Of a stretch of 64,000 nt of DNA, positions 29,791-39,646 are shown piece by piece. Source of the stretch: a bacterium (GTDB taxonomy: Bacteria; Vulcanimicrobiota; JABDET01); assembly GCA_021800275.1 (NCBI GenBank), contig JAJYZB010000002.1, positions 1 through 64,000 on the forward strand, given 5' to 3'. The position numbers and the translations under genes are program-made. Under the pieces are notes generated by a model. That model did no database searches and was not told where the DNA came from. It was given only the letters and a program-made list of their open reading frames with translations. The number at the start of each line of letters is the position of its first letter. The stretch's first letter is position 1.

Positions 29791-30504
29791 ATGAATAACG
29801 ATAAAAAAATAAATCCTAAACTCATCCTATTCGATGTGGACTTAACTCTTATCCAAACGGCAGGGTGCGGAAGAAGGGCATTTGCAAGAGCTTTTCAGGA
29901 AATTACTGGAATCCCTGATGGGGTGGAAAAAATTTCAATGTCGGGCAAAACGGACACTGCGATTCTAAAAGAAGCGATCAGCCTCAGTTCTTTGGTAGAT
30001 TTCAACAGTGAAACTAAAGAAAATTTCTGGAAAAAATATCTGCTCCATTTAGAAAATGAACTAAAAAAATCAAAAGAAGCTTGTATCAGTCCTGGAATAT
30101 TGAAATTGCTAGATTCTTTGGTGAAAAACGACTCCTGTAAGATTGGTCTCCTAACGGGAAATATAAAATTAGGAGCAAAAATTAAACTCGAACGTTTCGG
30201 ATTATGGTCCTACTTTCCAACAGGAGGGTTTGGGGATGATGCTGAAGATCGAAATACAGTAGCTCGAATTGCTGTTAGCAGGTGCTTTGAAAATTATCAT
30301 CTTTTTTTTGAACAGCAAAATATTTATGTGATCGGGGATTCTCTATTAGATATAGCCTGCGCTAAAGCAATTAAAGCCCGAGCTGTCGCTGTAGCAACAG
30401 GGGTGCATAAATATGAAATTCTTAAGGCTCAGAAGCCTTTTGCTGTATTCGAAAACTTTTCTAACCCTGAACAGGTCTTGAGACTTATAGAGGCAAAGGT
30501 TTGA
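29791..30504 (+). CDS. HAD-superfamily hydrolase (phosphoglycolate phosphatase-like)
   Basis: LILFDVDLTLIQTAGCGRRAF; LLTGNI; YVIGDSLLDIACAKAIKARAVAVATG. Confidence 0.85.
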   Translation: MNNDKKINPKLILFDVDLTLIQTAGCGRRAFARAFQEITGIPDGVEKISMSGKTDTAILKEAISLSSLVDFNSETKENFWKKYLLHLENELKKSKEACISPGILKLLDSLVKNDSCKIGLLTGNIKLGAKIKLERFGLWSYFPTGGFGDDAEDRNTVARIAVSRCFENYHLFFEQQNIYVIGDSLLDIACAKAIKARAVAVATGVHKYEILKAQKPFAVFENFSNPEQVLRLIEAKV

Positions 30505-30508
30505 AAAC

Positions 30509-30997
30509 ATGTTATTAAAAACTCTTATCGAGAACCCCGCCGATTTTCTCAATCCTTACTGGTATGAACGATTAGGAGGAATCAACTGGTGCGAAGATGG
30601 CAAAAGCTTGACCCTATCTCTAGATGGAAGACCTGTATGGAATCCTAATTTTAGGCCCTCTGTTTTTCTAAACCATGGTATTAAAAGAATTCATATCCTG
30701 CCGACTCCGTCTGATCCATCTGAAAATCTGGAAATATCGTTAAAGGAATCTATTCAATTTTTTTCTAATGATAAAAAAGAGGCTCTGAAAAAAGAAACTC
30801 ATTTTGAAACTCAATCTTTTTTAAGCCTTCAGAAGAGACTTGAAAAATCAGAATGGATAGCTCTTCCAGAAGGAAAAGGAATTTCATTTTTTTTCAAAAA
30901 AGAAATGAGTGAATTTCTCATGCAAAAAATTAGCGATTTTGCAAAAGAAAAAAAATGGGTTTTAATTTTTATTGAAAAAGTGTATGATCTACCATGA
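30509..30997 (+). CDS. Hypothetical protein
   Basis: Colinear between the HAD gene and the carboxylase gene; no family recognised. Confidence 0.6.
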   Translation: MLLKTLIENPADFLNPYWYERLGGINWCEDGKSLTLSLDGRPVWNPNFRPSVFLNHGIKRIHILPTPSDPSENLEISLKESIQFFSNDKKEALKKETHFETQSFLSLQKRLEKSEWIALPEGKGISFFFKKEMSEFLMQKISDFAKEKKWVLIFIEKVYDLP

Positions 30998-32538
30998 AAA
31001 ATAAAATTGAAGAATTAGAGAAAAATCGGAAAACTTCTCTTCTGGGCGGCGGCGAAAGAAAACTGGATGAGCAGCACCAAAAAGGAAAACTTTCTGCTAG
31101 AGAAAGATTAAATTTGCTTTTAGACACGGATTCATTTCAAGAATGGGATCGCTTTGCTGTTCATGAATCCCACAACTTCGGCATGCAGGAGAAAAAAGTC
31201 TGGGGAGATGGAGTTGTTACAGGTTATGGACAAATCCATGGAAGACTGATTTACACGTTTTCTCATGATTTCACTGTTTTCGGGGGGTCTTTAGGGGAAA
31301 GGTTTGCGCAAAAAATTTGCAAAATTATGGATGCTGCGCTGCAAAACGGAGCTCCAGTTGTCGGATTAAATGATTCAGGAGGGGCTCGTATTCAAGAAGG
31401 AGTGGTCAGTCTCGGAGGATATGCCGAAATCTTTTGGAGGAATACACGTTTATCAGGCGTTACTCCTCAAATTTCGATGATTTTAGGACCCTGTGCTGGA
31501 GGCGCTGTTTACTCACCTGCTATCACCGATTTTATCATTATGGTAGATAAAATCAGCCACATGTTCATTACGGGTCCGGAAGTGATCAAGGCAGTAACTA
31601 ATGAAGAGGTCTCTTTTGAAAGCCTGGGTGGCTCCCGTACTCACAGTGAAAAAAGCGGAGTAGCCCATTTTACGGCAGAAACAGAAGAAGAAGCTTTTCA
31701 GCTCTGCAGAACCCTGTTGAGTTATTTGCCCTCCAACAATCTAGAGGATCCTCCATCCCTAAAACCAGAAGATGATCCAGAAAGAAAAGAACGCACCCTC
31801 AATGAAATCATTCCTGAGAACCCCAATAAACCTTATGACGCAAAAGAAGTCATTAAACGAATCACCGACCACGGAGATTTTTTAGAAGTGCAGCCCGCTT
31901 ATGCTAAAAACATGGTCATTGGATTTGCCCGATTAGATGGAAAACCTGTGGGAATTGTGGCGAACAATCCTTCAGTTCTAGCAGGGACACTGGATATTGC
32001 AGCTTCTATCAAAGCAGCCAGATTTGTTCGCTTCTGCGACTGTTTTAATATTCCACTGGTAACCTTTGTGGACGTTCCTGGTTTTCTTCCAGGAACAGAA
32101 CAGGAGTATGGGGGGATCATTAAACATGGAGCAAAACTCCTTTACGCTTTTGCTGAAGCCACGGTCCCAAAAGTTACGGTTATTTTAAGGAAAGCCTATG
32201 GAGGGGCTTATGATGTGATGTGTTCTAAACATATTCGAGCAGACGCAAATTTTGCCTGGCCCTCTGCTGAAATCGCGGTTATGGGTCCCCAAGCCGCCAT
32301 CCAAATTATTTTTAAAAAAGAGTTAGAAAAAGCTCCTGACTCTGAAAAAAGAAAACTGGAACTGGTTGAAAATTATGTTGAGAAGTTCGCAAGCCCTTAT
32401 GCTGCTGCTGCTCGAGGCTATTTAGATGATATTCTAACCCCTTCTGAAACTCGCCCTGTCCTGATCAAAACCCTCTCCAGTTTACAAGGGAAAAGAGAAA
32501 CAAAACCTCCGCGAAAACATGGGAATATTCCGTTATAA
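30994..32538 (+). CDS. Acyl-CoA (propionyl-CoA type) carboxylase beta / carboxyltransferase subunit
   Basis: [109 protein letters not shown]. Confidence 0.94.
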   Translation: MKNKIEELEKNRKTSLLGGGERKLDEQHQKGKLSARERLNLLLDTDSFQEWDRFAVHESHNFGMQEKKVWGDGVVTGYGQIHGRLIYTFSHDFTVFGGSLGERFAQKICKIMDAALQNGAPVVGLNDSGGARIQEGVVSLGGYAEIFWRNTRLSGVTPQISMILGPCAGGAVYSPAITDFIIMVDKISHMFITGPEVIKAVTNEEVSFESLGGSRTHSEKSGVAHFTAETEEEAFQLCRTLLSYLPSNNLEDPPSLKPEDDPERKERTLNEIIPENPNKPYDAKEVIKRITDHGDFLEVQPAYAKNMVIGFARLDGKPVGIVANNPSVLAGTLDIAASIKAARFVRFCDCFNIPLVTFVDVPGFLPGTEQEYGGIIKHGAKLLYAFAEATVPKVTVILRKAYGGAYDVMCSKHIRADANFAWPSAEIAVMGPQAAIQIIFKKELEKAPDSEKRKLELVENYVEKFASPYAAAARGYLDDILTPSETRPVLIKTLSSLQGKRETKPPRKHGNIPL

Positions 32539-32570
32539 AAACCTGACATCCTGTCGCTGCTCAGAATATT

Positions 32571-34502
32571 TCACCCCGAACTGTTAATGCCCTTAATCAA
32601 GAGGGGTGGGATAGCATACACCTCAACTTTTTCGTCCTTCCCTTTAATCATCATAGGGCCTAGAGATTTCAAAGGAAATTTATTCGGATGCTGCGCTTGT
32701 ATTTTCTTATAAACATCCCCGCTGACATAAACACTTCCCCCCTCTGCCAGCCCACAAAGTCTTGCCGCTAAATTAACTGTATCTCCAATAATGGTAAACT
32801 GTTTCTGCTCTTCTGAAACCGCTGTTGCATCTGCTCCAACATGTCCTACTTTTACAGATCCTGAATGGATTCCAATTCCCACTTGAAACGGAATCTCCCC
32901 TTTTTCTCTCATCACATCAATCATCTGCAGCATTTCAACAGCGCAGGACAAAGCTTGAAATGGATGATCGGAAAAATAAGCAGGAGCTCCAAAATAAGCA
33001 AGAAGGGCATCCCCTATGAATTTATCCCAGGTTCCTTTATGTTTATAAAGGATAGGAATCATGGCTGTAAAATAGAGATTTAACAGACGAACCACCTCTT
33101 CAGCAGGAAGAACTTCACTTAAAGAAGTAAACCCTCGAATATCAGATTCTAAAACCGTTACTTCCCTGACCCATCCCTTCAAATCACTGTCTTTTGTTTC
33201 ATCCTTTTTCATAAGTTCTTCCCGAACCTGTGGAGCCAGATACTTCCCGTAAATCCTTGAAATTTCTTGTTTCTTTTTTTCTGCCTCTAATCTCTGATAA
33301 GTGGTTCCTCCAAAATAAACCAGAACCATAGAAAAAAGAGGTCCTGCTAAATGAAACCAGTAACCTAGAACAAATGCAGTACAGTTAAAAATGATATATA
33401 CTGCCATAAAAGCGCCTGTCATTAAGACGCCTTGAAAAGCCGAGAAAGGCTTGAGAAAAAGGGCTAACAGTGAAGAAAAAAAAAGCAGTAAAAACAAATT
33501 CCAAAATTCAGAGACTGGAACATAATAAAAATTGTGAAGCAGATCATTTAAAATATTGGCATGAACCACAACTCCATATCGAGTTCCTAAAGGGGTTTTT
33601 ACTATGTCGTCAAGAGTTCGATCAAAGGCTCCTACAAACAAAATCGAATTTTTCAACTGCTTTTTTCTACCACTTAAAAAACCTGAGGTGAAAAAATCGC
33701 TTAATGAAAGATAATTCTGATCACTTATCCCATGCTGACTGACAATTGAGCTCAAGCTGCCTTTATGAGAATTTGCCCATCGAATATAAAACCTGTGTTT
33801 CTGGTTTGTAATCCAGGAAGAAGATCCCAGGACAATACGGTCAGGATTCACCAGCAGCACAGGATTTCCAAAGCAATAACGGGCTGCTGTCAAACTAAGA
33901 GCTGAGTAAAATTTCCCGTTTTTACTCAGCCGAGTCACAAGTGGAAGTGAACGAATCGTATGATCTAATCTGGCATTAACATACCCAACCCCTGCTGCAT
34001 TCTGATACAGAAGTCGCACTGGTTTATGAAGTTCTTTATTCTGGCGAGTAAAAGCTCCTCCGACAATTTCCTGAGCTAAAATCACGGGGGGACTTTTTTT
34101 CAATTGTCGGGCAAAAAATTTATCACCTTTCTTCTTACCCAAAAACAAAACATCAAAAATCACTAATTTCACTTTATACTGTTTAGCTTTCCTAAAAAAC
34201 TCAGCCCAGTCTTTTCGAGGAAGCGGCCATTCATGTCCATTGACATGATACTTTCCAGGCAGATTAATTCCATCCAAAAATGTACTATCAATTCCAACCA
34301 CAATAATTTTAGGATCAAGGCGAACTGTGGTAAAACTTGCCCGTATATCATACAAATCTCTTTCCACTTTTAAAAGAAAAGACACATGGCGAAGATTTGC
34401 TTCACAAAAACATCCGATAAAAAGACAAACTCCTATCCAAAAATAATACGAACTTCGAAGTTTGCTCGATCTCTTGTTTAAATAGTCAGCTATTTTTTTC
34501 AA
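32571..34502 (-). CDS. CHASE2-domain class III adenylate/guanylate cyclase
   Basis: Periplasmic CHASE2-like N-terminus (IIVVGIDSTFLDG...WPLPRKDWAEFF), TM region, cyclase domain ESDIRGFTSLSE...KFIGDALLAYFGAP...FTIIGDTVNLAARL. Confidence 0.92.
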   Translation of the reverse strand: MKKIADYLNKRSSKLRSSYYFWIGVCLFIGCFCEANLRHVSFLLKVERDLYDIRASFTTVRLDPKIIVVGIDSTFLDGINLPGKYHVNGHEWPLPRKDWAEFFRKAKQYKVKLVIFDVLFLGKKKGDKFFARQLKKSPPVILAQEIVGGAFTRQNKELHKPVRLLYQNAAGVGYVNARLDHTIRSLPLVTRLSKNGKFYSALSLTAARYCFGNPVLLVNPDRIVLGSSSWITNQKHRFYIRWANSHKGSLSSIVSQHGISDQNYLSLSDFFTSGFLSGRKKQLKNSILFVGAFDRTLDDIVKTPLGTRYGVVVHANILNDLLHNFYYVPVSEFWNLFLLLFFSSLLALFLKPFSAFQGVLMTGAFMAVYIIFNCTAFVLGYWFHLAGPLFSMVLVYFGGTTYQRLEAEKKKQEISRIYGKYLAPQVREELMKKDETKDSDLKGWVREVTVLESDIRGFTSLSEVLPAEEVVRLLNLYFTAMIPILYKHKGTWDKFIGDALLAYFGAPAYFSDHPFQALSCAVEMLQMIDVMREKGEIPFQVGIGIHSGSVKVGHVGADATAVSEEQKQFTIIGDTVNLAARLCGLAEGGSVYVSGDVYKKIQAQHPNKFPLKSLGPMMIKGKDEKVEVYAIPPLLIKGINSSG

Positions 34503-36277
34503 GGAGAAACTTGAAATGATGCTGTGGTCCCATAAGATTCCAGTCTTCCTGTCAGGCTAACATTTGCCACAGCCCAATAATAGGTTTGACCCGGTGTTAA
34601 GGAAAGAACACTTGAACTGATATTAAGCCATGGAGTAACAACTGTTTTAAGCAAAACAGGATCGCTTAAATCTTGATTTTCACTGATGACCAATCTGTAA
34701 CCGCTGATGTTCATATTCCAGCCTCTCCATTCAAAATGCAGCATTGAAGATGAACTTATTGAAGTTACGGGATAAACCGGCGTTGGTCCAACTTGATTGG
34801 CAGCGGGAAGAGTAAAAGAAAATGGTGGAGCGGGACGAGTAAACGCATTTCCCTGTGAATCCAGCGGAACGACACTCCAATAATAGGTTTTGCCTGGCTC
34901 AAGAGTCGGATCACTTAAATCATACTGCAAACTGGTGTTTTTAGTTTTGATCGTGGCAACCGCAAAATTATTATCTAAATTCCCACCTTTTAATTTTGAA
35001 CCAATGAGCAGAGCATATCCCTTGGCACCAGAAAAAGAATTCCAGGAAAAATTCGGAAGCACTGTATTCACTTCCTGAGAGTCAGGTGACAAAAGAGTTG
35101 GATAAAGGGCTCGTGTTCCAAGCATTGACTCAGGAGCCATTGTAAATTGAACTGGATAAGCTTCTCTTCCAACCAGTTTCCCATTTTGATCTAATGCGGC
35201 AACTGTCCACCAGTAAGTTGTTCCTGGCATTAAAAAAGTGGCGGTTTCAGGATACTGAACAAATTTTTTATCCACTCTAGCAATCCAAATCCAACTGGAT
35301 TTAGGCATCTTTTTATCAAAAGGGGTTCTGCTGACAAGGACTTCATACTGGGCAGCTCCTGGAATCCCTGACCAGGTGAACGTTGGGGTATAAGTGTAAG
35401 CCATTCCAACAGGCTGAAGATTGGCTGGCTGTGGAGGGGGTTTTGGAGGTCCCCCAAATCCAAAAATTCTGGCAATCCCAATCCCATAACCCCCGTAAGG
35501 AATATACCAAGCAGCAGCATCTTCTGCAGCATTAATCGCGATTTCCTGTGGAGGAGCTCCTTCAGCAATTCCTGCTCCAATATCAATTCCCCAATGCGCA
35601 TACCAGGGAGCCCCAAAAGCATCTGCCACAATATGGGCAATACCTGCCCCAATCTCAATCTCTTGAATGACTTTTCCCCGTTCAATGACAGCTTCTTCTC
35701 CAGAAGGGATGGCTTGTGTCAATTGATCGATAGATGGACCTGCCATCACTGTTCCTTCAGTCACATAAACTTTCATTTTATCATTTCCGGTTGTGCTGAC
35801 AGCAAACTGGGTTCCGCGAACACCCAGAACCCCGCCTCTCGTCTGAACCGTGAAACTTTCATTTGCGTTCTGCTTTGTCACTTTGCACCAGATAGAACCA
35901 ATATCCAGATAGATCCGCTTTAAAAAGGTCTCTTTTGTGATATTTTTCACCGTATTTTCTGTACTTATATAAACTTCTGTGTTCTGATTAATCCCAACCT
36001 GGGTCCCGTCTTTAAACTCAATCGTGGTTTGAGAATGATTCCCTGTTTTAATTTTATCATAAAGATAATTCGGCATATTTTGATAAGCTGTAATCCATTC
36101 TTTTGTATTTTCGCGTTTATCGTTCACTTTTTTTCTAACATAAACTAGATTTCCAACATAACCCAAATTAGGCGCTGGTTTCAATTTCTTGGGATAGCGA
36201 TTCATTTCAGCAAAAACAGAAGTCTGAGACAAAAAAAGAATAAGAATTAAAAATGAAATATTTTTTTTCAGCAGCAT
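34499..36277 (-). CDS. FecR-domain protein with C-terminal Fn3-like repeats
   Basis: Signal peptide; FECR-like core TTIEFKDGTQVGINQNTEVYI...FTVQTRGGVLGVRGTQFAV; repeated PTFTWSGIPGAAQYEVLVS / YYWSV segments. Confidence 0.88.
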   Translation of the reverse strand: MLLKKNISFLILILFLSQTSVFAEMNRYPKKLKPAPNLGYVGNLVYVRKKVNDKRENTKEWITAYQNMPNYLYDKIKTGNHSQTTIEFKDGTQVGINQNTEVYISTENTVKNITKETFLKRIYLDIGSIWCKVTKQNANESFTVQTRGGVLGVRGTQFAVSTTGNDKMKVYVTEGTVMAGPSIDQLTQAIPSGEEAVIERGKVIQEIEIGAGIAHIVADAFGAPWYAHWGIDIGAGIAEGAPPQEIAINAAEDAAAWYIPYGGYGIGIARIFGFGGPPKPPPQPANLQPVGMAYTYTPTFTWSGIPGAAQYEVLVSRTPFDKKMPKSSWIWIARVDKKFVQYPETATFLMPGTTYWWTVAALDQNGKLVGREAYPVQFTMAPESMLGTRALYPTLLSPDSQEVNTVLPNFSWNSFSGAKGYALLIGSKLKGGNLDNNFAVATIKTKNTSLQYDLSDPTLEPGKTYYWSVVPLDSQGNAFTRPAPPFSFTLPAANQVGPTPVYPVTSISSSSMLHFEWRGWNMNISGYRLVISENQDLSDPVLLKTVVTPWLNISSSVLSLTPGQTYYWAVANVSLTGRLESYGTTASFQVSP

Positions 36278-36434
36278 AACTCCTCCACTACAAGCAATTT
36301 ATTGCAACAAGAAGAGTTTTCTGTCAGAACTTATTATTCCTTCCAAAAGCTCCTTTCTGCCTCACGCGCCCTGTCATTACTCATCGCAAACCACGATGAC
36401 CAATCTCACTCATCACAGCATTTATTCTCATAAC

Positions 36435-37385
36435 TTACCCTATTAAAAAAGGAATCAAATTTTGATAAGTATCCACCAGAGCGCTTCTCCTGGCTGGCCA
36501 CAGATCCGATTCCCATTGACTGATGTAAAACCTCTCCAGCATAAAACTCAAAAGCGGGGAAACAGGATTGGGAAGCCTGGTTGGCAGTAGATTTGCCAGA
36601 TAACGATCTAAAAAACCGAATAAATTCATAATAAACATCCAATTTTCGAGAGCAATCACTCCTTCCCCAGAATCTTTTGGACTGATCCGATACTGGTTTT
36701 CCCAATAAGACTCAAGTTCAGATAAAAAATGGAATAAACTCTCCATACCCTCTCTTTGAAAAGGGGTCAGAACTTTTTCCTCAGCGGCTCTTAGAAGGGG
36801 TCCTGGAACTCCATCAGGAAGAGGCAGTCTTAGATCATAAGTTCGGGCAACAGCCATTAATCTCTGAATTTCTGGGGTTACCCAAAGCGGGGTCAATCCA
36901 GTGGCTCGAAAATCGTACTCTATCCGCTGGAGTTCTCCATGATACTGAAACACCTCTTCAGACTCCAAATCATCTGAATGAACTTGAAAATTGGGGTCAG
37001 TTCTTCGAAATAAACCTAGAGATAAAAGATTTAGAAAAGTAAGTGCTGCTCCTTCCTGAATGGAAATGGCTGGAACATTCTGAAAAGTAGATTGCACAAC
37101 CAGCAAATGGGCAAATTCTGGGATCTGATCGCCAATTTCAATTTTAAACTGAGTTTCATTTCCATTTTCATCCAAAAAAACAAATGGCTCCTCAAAAATA
37201 GTCTTCACGGTTTCAACCAGAAATTCTGCATGGGGAATCCAGTGAATTAACCTCAAAAAATCTTGAAAAATAATGCTCCATGGGACAAAAGCCAAAGAGG
37301 TTGTTTTCAACCCAATATCCTGGTCTTCTCCCTCAGCCGTCAGAATAACTTCTTTTTCGTTTCCCGCAAGAACAAGATTAAACAT
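36435..37385 (-). CDS. Hypothetical protein
   Basis: 316-aa ORF MFNLVLAGNEKEVILTAEGEDQDIG...; no family recognised. Confidence 0.6.
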   Translation of the reverse strand: MFNLVLAGNEKEVILTAEGEDQDIGLKTTSLAFVPWSIIFQDFLRLIHWIPHAEFLVETVKTIFEEPFVFLDENGNETQFKIEIGDQIPEFAHLLVVQSTFQNVPAISIQEGAALTFLNLLSLGLFRRTDPNFQVHSDDLESEEVFQYHGELQRIEYDFRATGLTPLWVTPEIQRLMAVARTYDLRLPLPDGVPGPLLRAAEEKVLTPFQREGMESLFHFLSELESYWENQYRISPKDSGEGVIALENWMFIMNLFGFLDRYLANLLPTRLPNPVSPLLSFMLERFYISQWESDLWPARRSALVDTYQNLIPFLIG

Positions 37386-37449
37386 AAGCTCCTATTTGCT
37401 GTCCGCCCTTGTCCCTGCAAAAGGCTCAATGAGCTGCCACGACAAAAAG

Positions 37450-37538
37450 TGGTGCCGAAGGTGGGACTTGAACCCACACGCCCCTTTCAGGGCCCGGGAT
37501 TTTAAGTCCCGTGCGTCTGCCGATTCCGCCACCCCGGC
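37450..37538 (-). tRNA. tRNA-Leu (anticodon TAA), CCA encoded
   Basis: Minus strand GCCGGGGTGGCGGAATCGGCAGACGCACGGGACTTAAAATCCCGGGCCCTGAAAGGGGCGTGTGGGTTCAAGTCCCACCTTCGGCACCA; long variable arm. Confidence 0.96.
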
Positions 37539-37678
37539 GCATGATATGAAATATTTTTTCCAGTTTAATAACAAGAGTCCTCCCTTTGTTAACGTTAGAC
37601 CGTTTACTATCCCATGGACAAAAATACAAATCAGTGGTATATTATATCTAAAATATTTAAAAAATTGGGAGGCTGACC

Positions 37679-38320
37679 ATGAATCAGATACCGAAATCCA
37701 GTTCTACTGTATCCCCATCTCCAAATAAAACGAACCTTGAGCAGAAAAACTTATCAGGCGCAGAAAATAAAACTGAGAATAAGGGAAAAGACCTGTTTGA
37801 CTCTTCCACAAAAGTAGAGACTGTCTATTCTCCTAAACCAGCTGCTGCCTTCCCAAAACTACCTTTTGAAGTTGAAAAAAGCCCTTTGTTAAATTCTGAG
37901 TTAGCTGCTAACTTTGGGAAGTCAGTTCAATCACTTTCCAGCCGCGGAATTTTTGTCAGTGGCGAAAAAATAGATGAAGAACAATTAAGAAATATAGGAT
38001 GCGCTCAAAATATTATTCCTTCTTTTCTAGAGTATGCCCAAACACGAGGAGTCCTTGCTCCACAAGCAGCCATGACACAGCTGCAAAATTACATCTCGAC
38101 AATTCCTCCTGACAGAAAACTCCCTTTCACTAAAATTGTGAATTTAGGATCTGAATGGGCAAAAAATTCAGGGCATGATCCAGCAAGCCCCACAGGACAG
38201 AGTCAGATTGCATTAACTCTGGTTTTCAGCCCTGACTCTACTGCTCTGGAAAAAGGTTTAGGCCTGGATCTGTTCCTGGCAACAAGCAGATTTCTAGAAC
38301 AAACAGTGAAAAATTCCTGA
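37679..38320 (+). CDS. Hypothetical protein with Ser/Asn/Pro-rich N-terminus
   Basis: SD gggagg before ATG 37679; MNQIPKSSSTVSPSPNKTNLEQKNLSG... Confidence 0.6.
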   Translation: MNQIPKSSSTVSPSPNKTNLEQKNLSGAENKTENKGKDLFDSSTKVETVYSPKPAAAFPKLPFEVEKSPLLNSELAANFGKSVQSLSSRGIFVSGEKIDEEQLRNIGCAQNIIPSFLEYAQTRGVLAPQAAMTQLQNYISTIPPDRKLPFTKIVNLGSEWAKNSGHDPASPTGQSQIALTLVFSPDSTALEKGLGLDLFLATSRFLEQTVKNS

Positions 38321-38326
38321 ACCAAT

Positions 38327-38887
38327 ATGGAGATAAACAGAATGCAAATTATTTCTGTTTATCCTGGAGATGAAGGAATTGGGGAGATTCAAAATTTAAT
38401 GACAGAATACCTGCAAACAGAATACAAAGAAGCCGTAAAAAATGATCCAGCCGCAATTCAAAAATTCAACCGTGAAATCTCAAATCTGCCAGGTGAATAC
38501 GCTGCACCTGAAGGACTTCTCCTTTTGGCTAAAGAATGCGAATGTTCCACAGGATGTGTGGCATTGAGAAAGATTGGAGAAACTGTATGTGAAATGAAAA
38601 GGCTTTATGTTAAACCTGAATTCAGAGGAAAAAAAATTGGAAAAAGACTGACTCAAGCGCTCATCGAAAAAGCGTCAAAAATGGGTTATCACAAGATGAG
38701 GCTGGATACAACTCCTTCTATGAAACAAGCGATTCAACTTTATCACTCTTTAGGATTTAAAGAAATCCAGAAATACCGTGAAGTTCCTACATCCTGCAGT
38801 ATTTTTATGGAGATGAAACTGTCCTTAACTTCTTTGAAACAGCAAAAGAGAAAAAACCTTCCTGCAGCCGAAACGAAGCATACATAA
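38327..38887 (+). CDS. GNAT-family N-acetyltransferase
   Basis: EMKRLYVKPEFRGKKIGKRLTQALIEKASKMGYHKMRLDTTPSMKQAIQLYHSLGFKEIQKY. Confidence 0.9.
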   Translation: MEINRMQIISVYPGDEGIGEIQNLMTEYLQTEYKEAVKNDPAAIQKFNREISNLPGEYAAPEGLLLLAKECECSTGCVALRKIGETVCEMKRLYVKPEFRGKKIGKRLTQALIEKASKMGYHKMRLDTTPSMKQAIQLYHSLGFKEIQKYREVPTSCSIFMEMKLSLTSLKQQKRKNLPAAETKHT

Positions 38888-39506
38888 ACTGCAAATCTGG
38901 GAAAGTCGAAATAACAGCCTCTCCAACTGATAATTCAGGATCTTTAAGTGCATACTGAAAAAGAAAAGTGCCTTTATTTTCAGGGTTTGCCTTATACAAA
39001 GCTTCTTTGATTGTCCATAATCTGAGGAGTTCCAGTTCCCGAACTTCAAAATCAAACCGCAAAATCCACTTCTTTTCAGTCTGATTCAAAAAAAATCGAG
39101 TGGCAGCCAATGAGATCGCTCTGTGCAGCTCCAGATCGATTCCTATTCCTGAAATCTGGCCGCTGTTCTCTTTCAAGCTAGACCTGTCAAACTGCGGGGG
39201 GAGTCCTGCTGCTGCAGCAGTATCACCTGTATGGGTTAATGAAAATCTAGGATTTGGAAAAGTAAGAAAAGCGGTGCCAGAAGATTCATCCATTTTCTTT
39301 AACAACTGTTTTAAAGCCCTTCTCCCTTTTAACCAGGATTCCAGTCTTTTCCCTTTAAAAGACGAACAAACTTCTTTTTCCTCGGGGAAGAATTCAACAG
39401 GATCGAGATTTTCATGTACAATCGCAATTTTTGCAGGAAAACCCAAAACTTCTTGAACCTCTTTTTCCAGATCGGCTTCAGTCATTTTTGCCTCTACTTT
39501 TTTCAT
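38805..39506 (-). CDS. 4'-phosphopantetheinyl transferase (Sfp-like)
   Basis: FSLTHTGDTAAAAG...GIGIDLELHRAIS...LLRLWTIKEALYKANPENK. Confidence 0.85.
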   Translation of the reverse strand: MKKVEAKMTEADLEKEVQEVLGFPAKIAIVHENLDPVEFFPEEKEVCSSFKGKRLESWLKGRRALKQLLKKMDESSGTAFLTFPNPRFSLTHTGDTAAAAGLPPQFDRSSLKENSGQISGIGIDLELHRAISLAATRFFLNQTEKKWILRFDFEVRELELLRLWTIKEALYKANPENKGTFLFQYALKDPELSVGEAVISTFPDLQFMYASFRLQEGFFSFAVSKKLRTVSSP

Positions 39507-39646
39507 CGAAATTTTATAAATTGAGCGGGGAACCTATCCCTTAAAATATTTCTCTCTTCTTCCAGTTTTTCTTTTTTTTGTCAGTTCATTTCTCTCTCTT
39601 GAAAAACAAGGACTTGATAAACAAGATTTGAATACCCAATAATGAA

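Noticed and set aside
37263-37728. Plus-strand ORFs over the tRNA-Leu region
   Set aside because: They run through the tRNA-Leu gene; the RRWDLNPH string is the usual spurious translation of tRNA-Leu.
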